DNA of 64,000 nucleotides, from the NCBI RefSeq assembly GCF_002631205.1, contig NZ_PDLO01000005.1, forward strand, positions 62,001 through 126,000, given 5' to 3'. Origin of the DNA: Neolewinella marina (GTDB taxonomy: Bacteria > Bacteroidota > Bacteroidia > Chitinophagales > Saprospiraceae). Below the pieces are notes generated by a model. That model had not been told where the DNA came from. It worked only from the letters and a program-made list of their open reading frames with translations, and ran no database searches. The translations under genes were made by a program, and so were the position numbers. Of the stretch, positions 8,070 through 16,857 are shown in pieces (position 1 is the stretch's first letter; every line of letters begins with the position of its first letter).

Positions 8070-9218
8070 ATGCCCGCCACCCGCCACCACACCCGTTCCC
8101 TCTGGCGCTTGCTGCTGCCCCTCCTCCTGCTGCTGTTATACCTCAGTGGCGGCTGCTCCCGCCTGCGGGAGCAGCTGGAATTCTGGGTGGAACGCACCTT
8201 TACGGAGGCCAGTCCCCGGGAGGCCTTTCTCCGCAGCCGGCCCTTCGACTCAGCTACCCTGGCCCGGTGGGACTCCGCTTACCAGCGCGTCTTCCGGGAT
8301 ACCTTAAGGATTGAATTACCCCACCGGGAAGTCTTCCGGGCCACCGGGGACCCGGGCCTTTCCGCCCATGCACTGCACCTGCGCCTGCCGCCCGGAAGAA
8401 GACTCACCGTCCGCACCGAAGGCGGCATACCCTTCGGAGAACTGTTCCGAATGCCTCCCGCGGAAGAACCCCATTGGCTCGCCGGTTGGGATACGCTTTC
8501 CGGCTACCTGTCCTACGAAACCGCCGGCCCCGCAGCGGAAGATCTCCTCCTGGTGGTGCAGTCGCTTCCCAAGGCTACCGAACCCTTTACCCTGACCCTG
8601 GAGAGTGAGCCCGCCCTCCTGTTTCCGGTGGCGGGCCGCGACGCGGACAACATTGGCAGTTTCTGGGGCGACCGCCGCGACGGGGGGCGGCGGCGCCACG
8701 AAGGGAACGACATTTTCGCTCCCCGGGGCACCCCCGTGGTGGCGGCAGCCAAGGGGCGGGTAGCGCGGGTGCAGGACGGCGGACTGGGGGGCAAGACCAT
8801 CTGGCTGCGGGACCGGGACCGGCGCCTCAACTATTATTACGCCCACCTCGACACCCAACTGGTCCGCCGCGGGCAGCGCGTAAGCCGGGGTGACACCATC
8901 GCGCGGGTAGGCAACACTGGCAACGCCCGCACTACCCCACCCCACCTCCACTTCGGGATCTACGGGAACGGCGCTTACGACCCTTTCCCCTACCTCGGAC
9001 CGTCGGATGCTTCACCCGCTGATCCCCGCAGATTACCCGGCACGGTCACTGAGGTGCCCCGGCGGGGTACCCACTACCTGCGCCTTACCCCCTCCCGCAA
9101 CGGGACGGTGATCCGGCAACTCGATGGCGGTGAATCAATTACGGAAGTGGCGACGACGGGGGCCTTCCACCGGGTGGTTACCGTGGCGGGAGAAACGGGC
9201 TACGTGAACTTTGACTAA
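8070..9218 (+). CDS. M23-family metallopeptidase, membrane-anchored, with SH3-like tail
   Basis: In this 382-residue protein a basic N-terminus and hydrophobic segment (residues 13-26) end in LSGGC, so it may be a lipoprotein. The central LytM/M23 domain carries RRHEGNDIFAPRGTPV near residue 207 and HLHFGIYGNG near residue 291, the zinc ligands of lysostaphin-type peptidoglycan endopeptidases. A preceding His in the YYAHLDT segment completes the site. The final ~60 residues (THYLRLTPSRNGTVI onward) resemble a bacterial SH3 wall-binding domain. It probably trims peptidoglycan cross-links in the periplasm, or acts as a LytM factor. It is divergent from the molybdenum hydroxylase operon. The stop lies inside the A-run of the terminator at 9225. 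Confidence 0.88.
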   Translation: MPATRHHTRSLWRLLLPLLLLLLYLSGGCSRLREQLEFWVERTFTEASPREAFLRSRPFDSATLARWDSAYQRVFRDTLRIELPHREVFRATGDPGLSAHALHLRLPPGRRLTVRTEGGIPFGELFRMPPAEEPHWLAGWDTLSGYLSYETAGPAAEDLLLVVQSLPKATEPFTLTLESEPALLFPVAGRDADNIGSFWGDRRDGGRRRHEGNDIFAPRGTPVVAAAKGRVARVQDGGLGGKTIWLRDRDRRLNYYYAHLDTQLVRRGQRVSRGDTIARVGNTGNARTTPPHLHFGIYGNGAYDPFPYLGPSDASPADPRRLPGTVTEVPRRGTHYLRLTPSRNGTVIRQLDGGESITEVATTGAFHRVVTVAGETGYVNFD

Positions 9219-9224
9219 AAAAAA

Positions 9225-9253
9225 TACGCCCACCCCCGGTGGGGATGGGCGTA
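9225..9253 (-). terminator. hairpin terminator for the Crp-like gene
   Basis: TACGCCCACCCC at 9225 pairs with GGGGATGGGCGTA ending at 9253 (one bulged A). On the minus strand the hairpin is followed by eight T residues, so it is a canonical terminator for the gene at 9376-9954. The plus-strand side lacks a T-run. The 120 bases between it and the Crp-like stop are AT-rich without other recognisable features. Confidence 0.75.
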
Positions 9254-9375
9254 CAAGTATAAAACCGAGATTTGTTCAAAGTGTCAAAATGTAGCCTATA
9301 AAATCTAACGCAAAGAACGGGGATATTCTTTGATAGTTAGTTCACATTGGTTAAAAAAGGGTCGAAAAGGGACAT

Positions 9376-9954
9376 TTATTTCAAAGTTTGTTTGATTCTG
9401 CTGAGGGATTGGGGCCTTACCCCGATGTAGTTGGCTACGATTCCGGAGGGGATCCGCTTAATCAGCTCCGGGTACCGTTCCCTAAAAAAGAGGTACCGGT
9501 CCGTCGCCTTGAGGGGGAGCATCAGGGATTTTTCCTGCATCATTTCGATGAGCCGGCTGATGAACAGGCCCTGCATCAGGAGGCGGTTTTTGTCTTTTTG
9601 TTTGATTTCCCGCATCACGTGTTGGTCGATGACGCCGACCCGGCAATCCGTGATGCATTCACAGGTGAAATGGGACAACTGATCGTAGAGGGTGGCGTAG
9701 ACGCAGGCCACGAACTCCCCCGGCCCAGCCACCAGGCGGGTAGAGATGTTGCCTTCCTCGTCGGTGACGTACAACCTCAGGTAGCCCGACAGCACGAAGA
9801 GGATCGGGGGCAGGTTGTCGCCCTCGCCGAAAATGGTGGTCTTTGCCGGGTAGCTCTGCTGGCCGCAAAAACTGACGAACTTATCTGCGGATGCCGGGTC
9901 AACCCCATTGCGTACCAGGGTATCGACGATCGGTCTGAGGGATTCCGATTGCAT
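9376..9954 (-). CDS. Crp/Fnr-family transcriptional regulator
   Basis: The 192-residue protein has an N-terminal cyclic-nucleotide-binding-type beta barrel. It contains SYPAKTTIFGEGDNLPPILF near residue 33, LFVLSGYLRLYVTDEEGN and a GEFVA motif near residue 80. A helix and a C-terminal region follow, ending GIVANYIGVRPQSLSRIKQ, which reads as a recognition helix. The RxS phosphate-binding Arg of true cAMP sites is not evident, so the ligand is unknown. This short two-domain form is common in Bacteroidota. It is a monocistronic minus-strand gene with its own terminator, next to rlmD but with its own start. Confidence 0.85.
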   Translation of the reverse strand: MQSESLRPIVDTLVRNGVDPASADKFVSFCGQQSYPAKTTIFGEGDNLPPILFVLSGYLRLYVTDEEGNISTRLVAGPGEFVACVYATLYDQLSHFTCECITDCRVGVIDQHVMREIKQKDKNRLLMQGLFISRLIEMMQEKSLMLPLKATDRYLFFRERYPELIKRIPSGIVANYIGVRPQSLSRIKQTLK

Positions 9955-9990
9955 GTGAGTGTCTCCTAATCTGTCCAGCGATAGCTGGAC

Positions 9991-11430
9991 CTAGCCTTTA
10001 ACGGCATCCAAGTTACGCAATGACAGCAACACCACATTCTCCACGTGGCTGGTATGGGGGAACATATCCACCGGGCGGGCCCGCAGGATCTCGTAGCGCT
10101 CATCCAGCAGGGCCAGGTCACGGGCCTGGGTGGCGGGGTTGCAGCTCACGTATACAATCCGGGGTACTTCCATCTCCAGCAGCATATTCACCACTTTGGG
10201 GTGCATACCGGCCCGGGGCGGGTCGGTGATGAGCACGTCGGGCTTGCCATGGTCGGCGGCGAAGGCGTCGGTAAGGATGTCCTGCACCTGGCCGGCGTAG
10301 AAGGTCGCATTACCGACATTATTCAGTCGGGCGTTTTCGCGGGCATCGTCGATGGCGGCGGCAATTTCCTCGATTCCGACCACCTTGCGGCAGCGATCGG
10401 CCACGTACAAAGCGATGGACCCCAGGCCGGTATAGAGGTCGTAAACGTTCTCCTCCCCGGTCAGGCCGGCGAAGTCGCGGGCGATGGCGTAGAGGCGCTC
10501 GGCCTGGCGGGTGTTGGTCTGGAAAAACGACTTGGGCCCGATGCGGAAAGCCACGTGGTCCAGCCGTTCGGTGATGTACTCCTGCCCCGCGTAGTGGACC
10601 ATTTCCAGGTCCATGAGGTATTCGTTCACCTTCGGATTGATGCAGTAGAACAGGCTAGTGATCTCGCTGCCGAAGCGCTCCAGGGCCGCGTCGAGGAAGC
10701 GGCGGATGGTGGGTTGGTCGTCGGAGAAGAAGGCGATCACTACCATGCACTCGTCGGTGGTGGTGGTGCGGACCATCATCTGTCGGAGCAGGCCGTGGCG
10801 TTCGCGCATGTCGAAGAAGGGCACTGCGAGCTCGGTGGCCAGAGCCCGCAAGCCGTTCCTCAGTTCGTTGCTGGGCCCGTGCTGGAGGTGGCATTCCTCG
10901 ATCTGGATGAGCTTGTCGTAGGCCCCGGCCTTGTGGAAGCCGATCACGGGCTCCTCGTTGTCGATGTCGGTACCGATCTCTTCCGTGGTCAGCCAGCGGC
11001 GGTTGGCGCAGCCGAATTCCAGCTTGTTGCGGTAGAAGCGGATGTCCTCGCTGCCGAGGATGGGCTCCCACTCCTTCACCTCTACCTTGCCCAGGCGGCG
11101 GAAGGCGTCGTGCACCATCCGCTCCTTCTCCCGCAGCTGGCCCGCATAGGCGAAGTGTTGCCATTTGCACCCGCCGCATACCCCAAAGTGCTGGCAGAAG
11201 GGTTCCACCCGTTCACTGCTCCGCTGGTGAAAGTGGAGGGGGGCGGCGAACAGCACCTTTTTCTTTTTCCGGAAAGGGCGGACGTCCACCACGTCGCCCG
11301 GGGCCACGTCTTCCACGAAGACGGTGAGCCCCTCCTCGGTTTTGCCCACGCAGAATCCCTTATCGGCCAGGCCGGTGATGGTGACCTGATCAATGCGGGC
11401 GGGGAAACGGTTCTTTCTGCGACGTGCCAT
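9991..11430 (-). CDS. rlmD: 23S rRNA (uracil-5-)-methyltransferase, RlmD/RumA family
   Basis: This 479-residue protein starts MARRRKNRFPARI at ATG 11430; a longer GTG start exists but adds no family sequence. A TRAM domain occupies about residues 15-70. The iron-sulfur site follows as CQHFGVCGGCKWQHF. The Rossmann SAM site includes DLYTGLGSIALYVAD. The catalytic region has DPPRAGMHPKVVNML and VSCNPATQARDLALL, the latter holding the nucleophilic Cys. This set defines the RumA/RlmCD/TrmA family, which makes 5-methyluridine in RNA. The exact target (U1939 or U747 of 23S rRNA) cannot be decided here. A TACCTTTG box at 11517-11524 on the minus strand could be the -10-like promoter element. Confidence 0.92.
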   Translation of the reverse strand: MARRRKNRFPARIDQVTITGLADKGFCVGKTEEGLTVFVEDVAPGDVVDVRPFRKKKKVLFAAPLHFHQRSSERVEPFCQHFGVCGGCKWQHFAYAGQLREKERMVHDAFRRLGKVEVKEWEPILGSEDIRFYRNKLEFGCANRRWLTTEEIGTDIDNEEPVIGFHKAGAYDKLIQIEECHLQHGPSNELRNGLRALATELAVPFFDMRERHGLLRQMMVRTTTTDECMVVIAFFSDDQPTIRRFLDAALERFGSEITSLFYCINPKVNEYLMDLEMVHYAGQEYITERLDHVAFRIGPKSFFQTNTRQAERLYAIARDFAGLTGEENVYDLYTGLGSIALYVADRCRKVVGIEEIAAAIDDARENARLNNVGNATFYAGQVQDILTDAFAADHGKPDVLITDPPRAGMHPKVVNMLLEMEVPRIVYVSCNPATQARDLALLDERYEILRARPVDMFPHTSHVENVVLLSLRNLDAVKG

Positions 11431-11543
11431 AGGGGAAGGGTTGGTAAGGGGCACTGCCACCCGCCGGAAGGCGCACCACCCGCGTGCCGGACGGGGAGGA
11501 TGGGTTTTTGGGCGGGCAAAGGTACGCCCTCCCGCAGCATTCC

Positions 11544-12458
11544 CTAAACAATGAACTGCCGCAGGTAATCGTGGCTCTGCCGCAGGGAGCGCAGCCGCAG
11601 TTCCTCACTGCCTTCGTAGGCCCGGTCCTCCACTTCCACGCAGACGGGCCCGTGGTAGCCGGCGTCGGTGAGGTGACCGAAAAACTGGCCCCAGTCCACG
11701 TCGCCCAGGCCGGGCAGTTTCGGGGTGTGCCACTGCCCAGGGTGGGAGAATACCCCGTGGCGGTCCAGTTTGTCGCGGTCGATGCGCAGGTCCTTTGCGT
11801 GGACGTGCACCATGCGCTCGGGGTAGTCGCGGAACGGCCGGGTGTAGTCCATCTGCATCAGCACCAGGTGGCTCGGGTCGTAATTGAGTCCCCAGGCCGG
11901 GCTGGGGATATCGGTCCACATCCGCTCCCAAACGGCCGGGCTGACGGCGAGGTTGTTGCCGCCGGGCCATTCGTCGGCCGTGAAGCGCATCGGGCAGTTT
12001 TCGATGCCGATGCGGACGTCCTTTTCGGCGGCGTGGTCCACCAGGGGGCGCCAGGTGGCCAGGAAGTCGTCCCACTGGGCTTCGATGGTGCGGTCCTTGT
12101 CGCGGCCCACGAAGGTCGTAACGGTATTGATCCCCAGGGCCGCACTGGCGTCAATGAGGCGGTGGAGGTGGTCCACGGCGGCCTGCCGGCTTTCGGGGGC
12201 TCCGCCCAGGGGGTTGGGGTAATAGCCCAGGGAGGAGATGAACACCCCGTACTTCTCCTGAAGGGCCCGGACCTCGGCGATGCCTGCTTCATCCAGGCGG
12301 GACACGTCGACGTGGGTGACGCCGGCGTAGCGGCGCTCGGCCTTGCCCGGGGGCCAGCACATGGCTTCCACGCAATCGTAGCCGATATCGGCGGCGGTGC
12401 GCAGTACTTCTTCGAGGGTATAATCGGGCAGGATGGCGGTTACAAAACCCAGTTGCAT
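11544..12458 (-). CDS. sugar phosphate isomerase/epimerase (AP endonuclease-2/xylose isomerase-like TIM barrel)
   Basis: The 304-residue protein starts MQLGFVTAILPDYTLEEVL. Landmarks of the family are YDCVEAMCWPP near residue 30, IGIENCPMRF near 167, LNYDPSHLVLMQMDY near 205, VHVHAKDLRID near 230 and VCVEVEDRAY near 282. Together these supply the Glu, Asp, His and Glu ligands of the divalent metal site. Such proteins isomerise or epimerise sugars or inositol derivatives. The gene begins five bases after the PIG-L gene stop (12464), so the two are probably co-transcribed and may process the same glycoconjugate. The substrate is unknown. Confidence 0.85.
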   Translation of the reverse strand: MQLGFVTAILPDYTLEEVLRTAADIGYDCVEAMCWPPGKAERRYAGVTHVDVSRLDEAGIAEVRALQEKYGVFISSLGYYPNPLGGAPESRQAAVDHLHRLIDASAALGINTVTTFVGRDKDRTIEAQWDDFLATWRPLVDHAAEKDVRIGIENCPMRFTADEWPGGNNLAVSPAVWERMWTDIPSPAWGLNYDPSHLVLMQMDYTRPFRDYPERMVHVHAKDLRIDRDKLDRHGVFSHPGQWHTPKLPGLGDVDWGQFFGHLTDAGYHGPVCVEVEDRAYEGSEELRLRSLRQSHDYLRQFIV

Positions 12459-12463
12459 AGTTA

Positions 12464-14962
12464 CTATTTCGTTTGACCGAGGGCAACCAAGTTAGCAAAA
12501 AGGCGGTAGGCCCCGGGCACGCCGGCCGGCAGCTCGCGGAAGAAACTGTAGCCGGTGTAGACGTAGTGACCGGAACCGTAATTGGCCACCAGCAACCCGC
12601 CCTTGCGCTCGGGTTCGTCGGGGTCGTGGCAGCTGATCAGGGGGGTATACTCCGGGGCCCATTCGTCGGGGAAATACAGCCCGCGCTCCTGCACCCAGCC
12701 TTCAAAGTCGGCCGCGGTGATCTTGTTGGGGAAATTCAGGGCAGGGTGGTCCGGGGCGAGGATGCGCACGGGGGCATCTTCTACCGTGACCCGGTCGCGG
12801 CTCAGCTGCAGGGGATAGGGGCCGAGGTCCTTTTCGTCGATCTTCAGGCGGCGGTTGGTATTGTACTGCACGATGAGGGTACCACCCTGGCGGACGTAGT
12901 TCAGCAACCGGGGCTGATATACCGGCATCCGGTCGAGGGTATTGTAGGCCCGCACCCCTACTACGATGGCGTCATAGCGGCTCAGGTCGCCCATGGATGC
13001 CTCGGCGTCGTCGATGATGTTAACGTCCAGCCCGATGGCGTTCAGCGCTTCCGGGATGGCGTCGCCGGCCCCGGGAAGGTAACCCACCGTGCGCCCGGCG
13101 GTAGCCAGCTCCACGCGGGCCACGGCCGCGCCGCCGTCCAGGGCGGCCCGCTGGGTGGGGATGTGGGCGTGATCGATGGTGACCAACCGTCGGGAATACG
13201 ACTGACCGGGAAACTGGTCCAGCGACAGCCGGGGCGTCACCCGCCCCTGCGACTGTCCGGCCGGGGGGGTGAGCCGGAAGGTGTAGAAGCGTTCCTGCCC
13301 CCGGCGGTCCAGCTTCACGTCGTGGGCACTGGGTTCGGTGGACCAGCCCTCGGGCACCTGCAGCCGCAGCTGGCCGGTCAGGGTGGGCGCCGCGGCGGTC
13401 ACCTTCACCGTCACCGGTGCGGATTCGTCGCTGGAAAAGAGGTAGCTGGACTCCCCCACTTGCACGAAGGCGGGGGGCAGCAACTCGAAAGGCTGGAATT
13501 GCTCTCCGTCAACCGGGTCGGTGTAATGGTGACGGACGGGCCGGGTGACGGAGATTTCCTGACCACCAATCTCCAGGGTGAAGGTCACCTCCAGGGCATC
13601 ATCCGATTCCGGCTTGCCGCGCTGCTGCTGGTCCTTTACGGTGTACATGCCCAGTTCCCATTCCTCGTCCAGCCAGTAGGGGCTGCTGGTCCGCCCCTCA
13701 GGCACGACGTAGTGGAGGGTGGTGGTGAAGGGCTCGGCCCGCGCCAGGGAAGCGGCCACCGTGGTATCTCCGGCGGCGGACCGCAGCGTGCGCAGGGTGA
13801 CGGCCACCTCGCTGCGGTTCGTCGCTTCCACGGCAATGGCCACGCTGTCGCCGGCCGCCGCGTAGGGCTCCTCCGTGGTGGGACTGAGGTAGAGCCCCAG
13901 GGCGCCCACGATGATGTTGTCAAGTTCGGCAAGCTTCTTGGCTTTCCAGTAGTCGTCCTCCAGTCCCCGGATGGCGCTGCGGACCTTCAGCAGCTGGGGG
14001 ATGGAGGCGGCCGGGTTATCGAAGTCAAACCCGGCTTCCAGGGTTTCGATCTCCCGGGCCACGGCCTGTCCGCCGCGGATGCGGTCCCAGCCGGTGTCGA
14101 TCCCTTCGAAGGGGTTGTTTTCCTTGCCGGTGGCGTTGCCCTTCAGCAGTTCGAGCTTCTCCTGTTGGTTGTCGCGGCTGCCGGCGCTGCCGAATCCCTG
14201 GCTCTTGTGCTGGCTGCGGCTGCGGGCGGCGATTTCGGCGACGCTTTCCCCCCGCTTGGGCAGGTAGGTGCCGATGTTGACGGTAATAACGTCAGTGCTG
14301 TCGACGTAGTCGGGCAACTCAGTATCCCCCCAGCTGTAGGCATTCCAGTAGAGCCGGCGGGGCTGCCAGGGCTCCACGTACTCCAGTTGTTCGGGGAAGG
14401 CGGAGGGGTCGCCGGCCAGGTCGAAGGCTTCGCGGCCGATGAGGGCCGAGGCCGTGTGGTGGCCGTGGGTGGAGCCCGGGGCGCGGGGGTCGAAGCGCAG
14501 GATGATGACGTCGGGGCGCCACTTGCGGATCACCCAGACGGCGTCGGAGAGTACCTGTTGCTTGTCCCAGATCGTAAAGGTTTCGTCGGGGTGCTTGGAG
14601 TAGCCGAAATCGTTGGCGCGGCTGAAGAACTGCTGTCCCCCGTCGATGCGGCGGGCGGCCAGTAGTTCCTGGGTACGGGTGAGGCCGAGCAGCTCACTAA
14701 TGTCCGGCGCGATGAGGTTCTGGCCGCCGTCGCCGCGGGTGAGGCTGAGGTAGGCCGTTTCCACCTGGTTGACGTTCGCCAGGTAGGCGATCATGCGGGT
14801 ATTCTCGTCGTCGGGGTGGGCGGCGATGTAGAGGGCCGAACCCAGCACCCCGAGTTTCTGAATGGCGGCGTGGAGCTCGCCGGAGGCGGGGCGGGGCGGG
14901 GCCTGGGCGAACAGGGGGCCCAGGCTAAACAGGGCGGCGGCCAGTAGGATTACAATTCTCAC
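12464..14962 (-). CDS. PIG-L family deacetylase, large Bacteroidota form
   Basis: I take the GTG at 14962 as the start, which places a signal peptide (VRIVILLAAALFSLGPLFA) at the N-terminus and gives 832 residues. The open frame extends about 500 bases further upstream, but that part lies antisense to the esterase gene and has no family sequence. The LmbE/PIG-L deacetylase domain begins with IAAHPDDENTRMIAY near residue 42, where HPDDE is the zinc site, and includes THGHHTASALIG. C-terminal regions look like beta-sandwich domains and a glutamine-amidotransferase-like fold (RYDAIVVGVRAYNTLD near residue 665). The enzyme is exported and probably deacetylates N-acetylated sugars. It is operonic with the isomerase-like gene downstream. 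Confidence 0.87.
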   Translation of the reverse strand: MRIVILLAAALFSLGPLFAQAPPRPASGELHAAIQKLGVLGSALYIAAHPDDENTRMIAYLANVNQVETAYLSLTRGDGGQNLIAPDISELLGLTRTQELLAARRIDGGQQFFSRANDFGYSKHPDETFTIWDKQQVLSDAVWVIRKWRPDVIILRFDPRAPGSTHGHHTASALIGREAFDLAGDPSAFPEQLEYVEPWQPRRLYWNAYSWGDTELPDYVDSTDVITVNIGTYLPKRGESVAEIAARSRSQHKSQGFGSAGSRDNQQEKLELLKGNATGKENNPFEGIDTGWDRIRGGQAVAREIETLEAGFDFDNPAASIPQLLKVRSAIRGLEDDYWKAKKLAELDNIIVGALGLYLSPTTEEPYAAAGDSVAIAVEATNRSEVAVTLRTLRSAAGDTTVAASLARAEPFTTTLHYVVPEGRTSSPYWLDEEWELGMYTVKDQQQRGKPESDDALEVTFTLEIGGQEISVTRPVRHHYTDPVDGEQFQPFELLPPAFVQVGESSYLFSSDESAPVTVKVTAAAPTLTGQLRLQVPEGWSTEPSAHDVKLDRRGQERFYTFRLTPPAGQSQGRVTPRLSLDQFPGQSYSRRLVTIDHAHIPTQRAALDGGAAVARVELATAGRTVGYLPGAGDAIPEALNAIGLDVNIIDDAEASMGDLSRYDAIVVGVRAYNTLDRMPVYQPRLLNYVRQGGTLIVQYNTNRRLKIDEKDLGPYPLQLSRDRVTVEDAPVRILAPDHPALNFPNKITAADFEGWVQERGLYFPDEWAPEYTPLISCHDPDEPERKGGLLVANYGSGHYVYTGYSFFRELPAGVPGAYRLFANLVALGQTK

Positions 14963-15019
14963 GCGGCGGGGGGATTGGACAGGAAAACAATAAAGACAGC
15001 TATACGGTAAAGGTAGTTG

Positions 15020-15859
15020 ATGCTGCACCAATTCTACCGAGCCCTGAACGACGGCCGCGGCTTGCCGGAATACTGGCGACGGAGTGCCGCCAGCCGGCGG
15101 GCCATGGACTGCCAGATCAGCCGCCACGCCTACGGCAGCCACCGCCGGCAGTACCTGCTGCTGCTCGAGCCTCCCGGCACCCAACCCGCCGACCCCCTGC
15201 CCTGGGCCTTCTATTTCCACGGTGGCGGCTGGACCTTCGGTACCCCGGAATCCTTTTCCCCCGCCGCCCGCCCCTGGCTGGCGGCCGGTTACCGGGTGGT
15301 ACTGCCGAGCTACCGGCGTCCACCCCGCCACTGGCTGTCCGACATTGCCGCGGATTGCCGGGACGCCCTGGCCTTCACCGCCGACCTGGCCCGGCGCAGC
15401 GGCCGCCCCCTTTCCACCCCCCAGGTTGGAGGCATCAGTGCCGGTGGCCACCTCGCCGCCCTGCTGGCCCTGCACCCCGACTGGTGGACGCAGGCCGGTT
15501 GGAGCACCGGACCGGAAAAAGCCTTGCTGTGCGCCGCGCCGCTGGACCTGGGGCTGCTACGCCCCGCCATGCTTTTCCGCCGATACAATACTCTGAGCCC
15601 CCTCGGCAACCTCACGGCCGCCGCCCGCACCCGGTGGCTGTTGCTGCACGGCACCCACGATGGACTGGTGGCCTACCGGCATTCGGAGCGGTTCGAAGCA
15701 GCCCTGACGGCAGCGGGGGCAGAGGCGCGCCTGTTTACCCTGGAAAAAGGAGGCCACCTCGATGCCGGGCGGTGGACCTACGACGACCGCCACCCTACCG
15801 CGGAGCTTATTGCGGGCTTTGTCCGTCCAGCCGGTTCAGTCCCTCCCGGGCCAGGGTGA
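15020..15859 (+). CDS. alpha/beta hydrolase (HSL-type esterase)
   Basis: The 279-residue protein starts at ATG 15020; a TTG directly before it is in frame. The oxyanion-hole motif FYFHGGGWTFG near residue 70 and the nucleophile elbow GGISAGGHLAALLA near residue 140 are those of the hormone-sensitive-lipase group of esterases. An Asp (LLHGTHDGLVAYRHSE) and a His (LEKGGHLDAGRW) complete the triad. No signal peptide is visible, so it is cytoplasmic. The gene is divergent from the PIG-L gene. Its last 53 bases overlap the end of the opposite-strand TPR gene, and both reading frames look genuine there. Confidence 0.87.
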   Translation: MLHQFYRALNDGRGLPEYWRRSAASRRAMDCQISRHAYGSHRRQYLLLLEPPGTQPADPLPWAFYFHGGGWTFGTPESFSPAARPWLAAGYRVVLPSYRRPPRHWLSDIAADCRDALAFTADLARRSGRPLSTPQVGGISAGGHLAALLALHPDWWTQAGWSTGPEKALLCAAPLDLGLLRPAMLFRRYNTLSPLGNLTAAARTRWLLLHGTHDGLVAYRHSERFEAALTAAGAEARLFTLEKGGHLDAGRWTYDDRHPTAELIAGFVRPAGSVPPGPG

Positions 15860-16811
15860 AGTCGGGCGCCATCCGCAGCGCGGTTTCGTAGTCGCGGCGG
15901 GCGGCGTCAAGGTTTCCGAGGCGTTCACTGGCGTAGCCCCGGTAGAAGAAGGCGCGGATGTGAATCGGGTCGTTCTTGATGGTGATGTTGAACTCATCGT
16001 AGGCCCGCTCCACGCTGTCAAGTTCCATGAGCAGCAGCCCGGCGTTGAAGTTGCCAGCCACGTACTGCCGGTCGATGGTACTGGCGCGGCGGTATTCGGC
16101 GATGGCCCGCGGCAGGTCGCCCCGGTCGCGGTAGAAGTCGGCCCTGGCGTGGATGGCGATCACGTCCCGCGGGTCGATGGCCACGGCGGCGTCGAAGTAG
16201 GCCTCGGCGCGCGGACTTTCCCGGGCGGCCATCAGTTCCCCCAGCAGCAGGTAGGCGTCGGTCATGTCGGGGTCGATCTGGGTGGCTTCCTCGGCGGCGT
16301 TGATCGCCCGGAGGGTATCGCCGGTTTCCTCGAATACCTGGCTGAGCAGGTAGTAGGCTTCCGGGTTGCGGGGGTCGAGGCGGACGGCCTCATTCAGGGA
16401 GGCCAGGGCGTCGTCGTATTGCTTGAGGATCAGCTGGGTTTCCGCCAGCCGCAGTTGGGTTTCCAGCCGGTCGGGGTCGAGGCGGGCGGCCCGTTCCAGG
16501 GTGCGCAGGGCCAGCCGGCTACGGTAGTAGTCGAGGTAGATGTCCGCCAGCTCGTAATGGTAGTCGACGTTGGTGCTGTCCAGGGTAAGGGCCCGGGTGA
16601 GGTCGTCGATGGCTCCGTCGTAGTTCTCCAGGTCGTAGAACATGCTGGCGCGCTGGCGGTACAGCTCCGGATCGTCGGGCTGGCGGGCAATGGCGGCCGA
16701 GAGCCGTTCGATGCCGGGATCACCGTTCGGGGGCGCCGCAGCTTCCTCGGGGGTTTCCGGTCCGCAGGCGAGCAGTCCGAGGAACAGCAGGGGAAGGCAG
16801 TAACGCAACAT
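15807..16811 (-). CDS. tetratricopeptide-repeat lipoprotein
   Basis: In this 334-residue protein the N-terminus MLRYCLPLLFLGLLACGPE is a lipoprotein signal with the lipobox LLAC. After a short Pro/Ala-rich linker come about eight tandem 34-residue TPR units from residue 40 to the end. Examples are PELYRQRASMFYDLENYDGA and PEAYYLLSQVFEETGDTLRA, with the usual small-residue pattern. Such proteins are protein-binding scaffolds at the membrane; the partner is unknown. The 3' end overlaps the esterase gene by 53 bases tail to tail. The divergent neighbour is the ftcD-like gene. Confidence 0.88.
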   Translation of the reverse strand: MLRYCLPLLFLGLLACGPETPEEAAAPPNGDPGIERLSAAIARQPDDPELYRQRASMFYDLENYDGAIDDLTRALTLDSTNVDYHYELADIYLDYYRSRLALRTLERAARLDPDRLETQLRLAETQLILKQYDDALASLNEAVRLDPRNPEAYYLLSQVFEETGDTLRAINAAEEATQIDPDMTDAYLLLGELMAARESPRAEAYFDAAVAIDPRDVIAIHARADFYRDRGDLPRAIAEYRRASTIDRQYVAGNFNAGLLLMELDSVERAYDEFNITIKNDPIHIRAFFYRGYASERLGNLDAARRDYETALRMAPDFTLAREGLNRLDGQSPQ

Positions 16812-16857
16812 TGGTTTTCTTTGTGGGGGCTATAACGCCTCAGTTCCCGAATATCCT

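Noticed and set aside
12473-14665. 730-codon plus-strand frame opposite the PIG-L gene
   Set aside because: Typical GC-rich antisense frame with Gly/Val/His bias; the minus strand carries the HPDDE motif and signal peptide.
14963-15475. N-terminal extension of the PIG-L frame
   Set aside because: It lies antisense to the esterase and has no family sequence; the GTG at 14962 starts a clean signal peptide.
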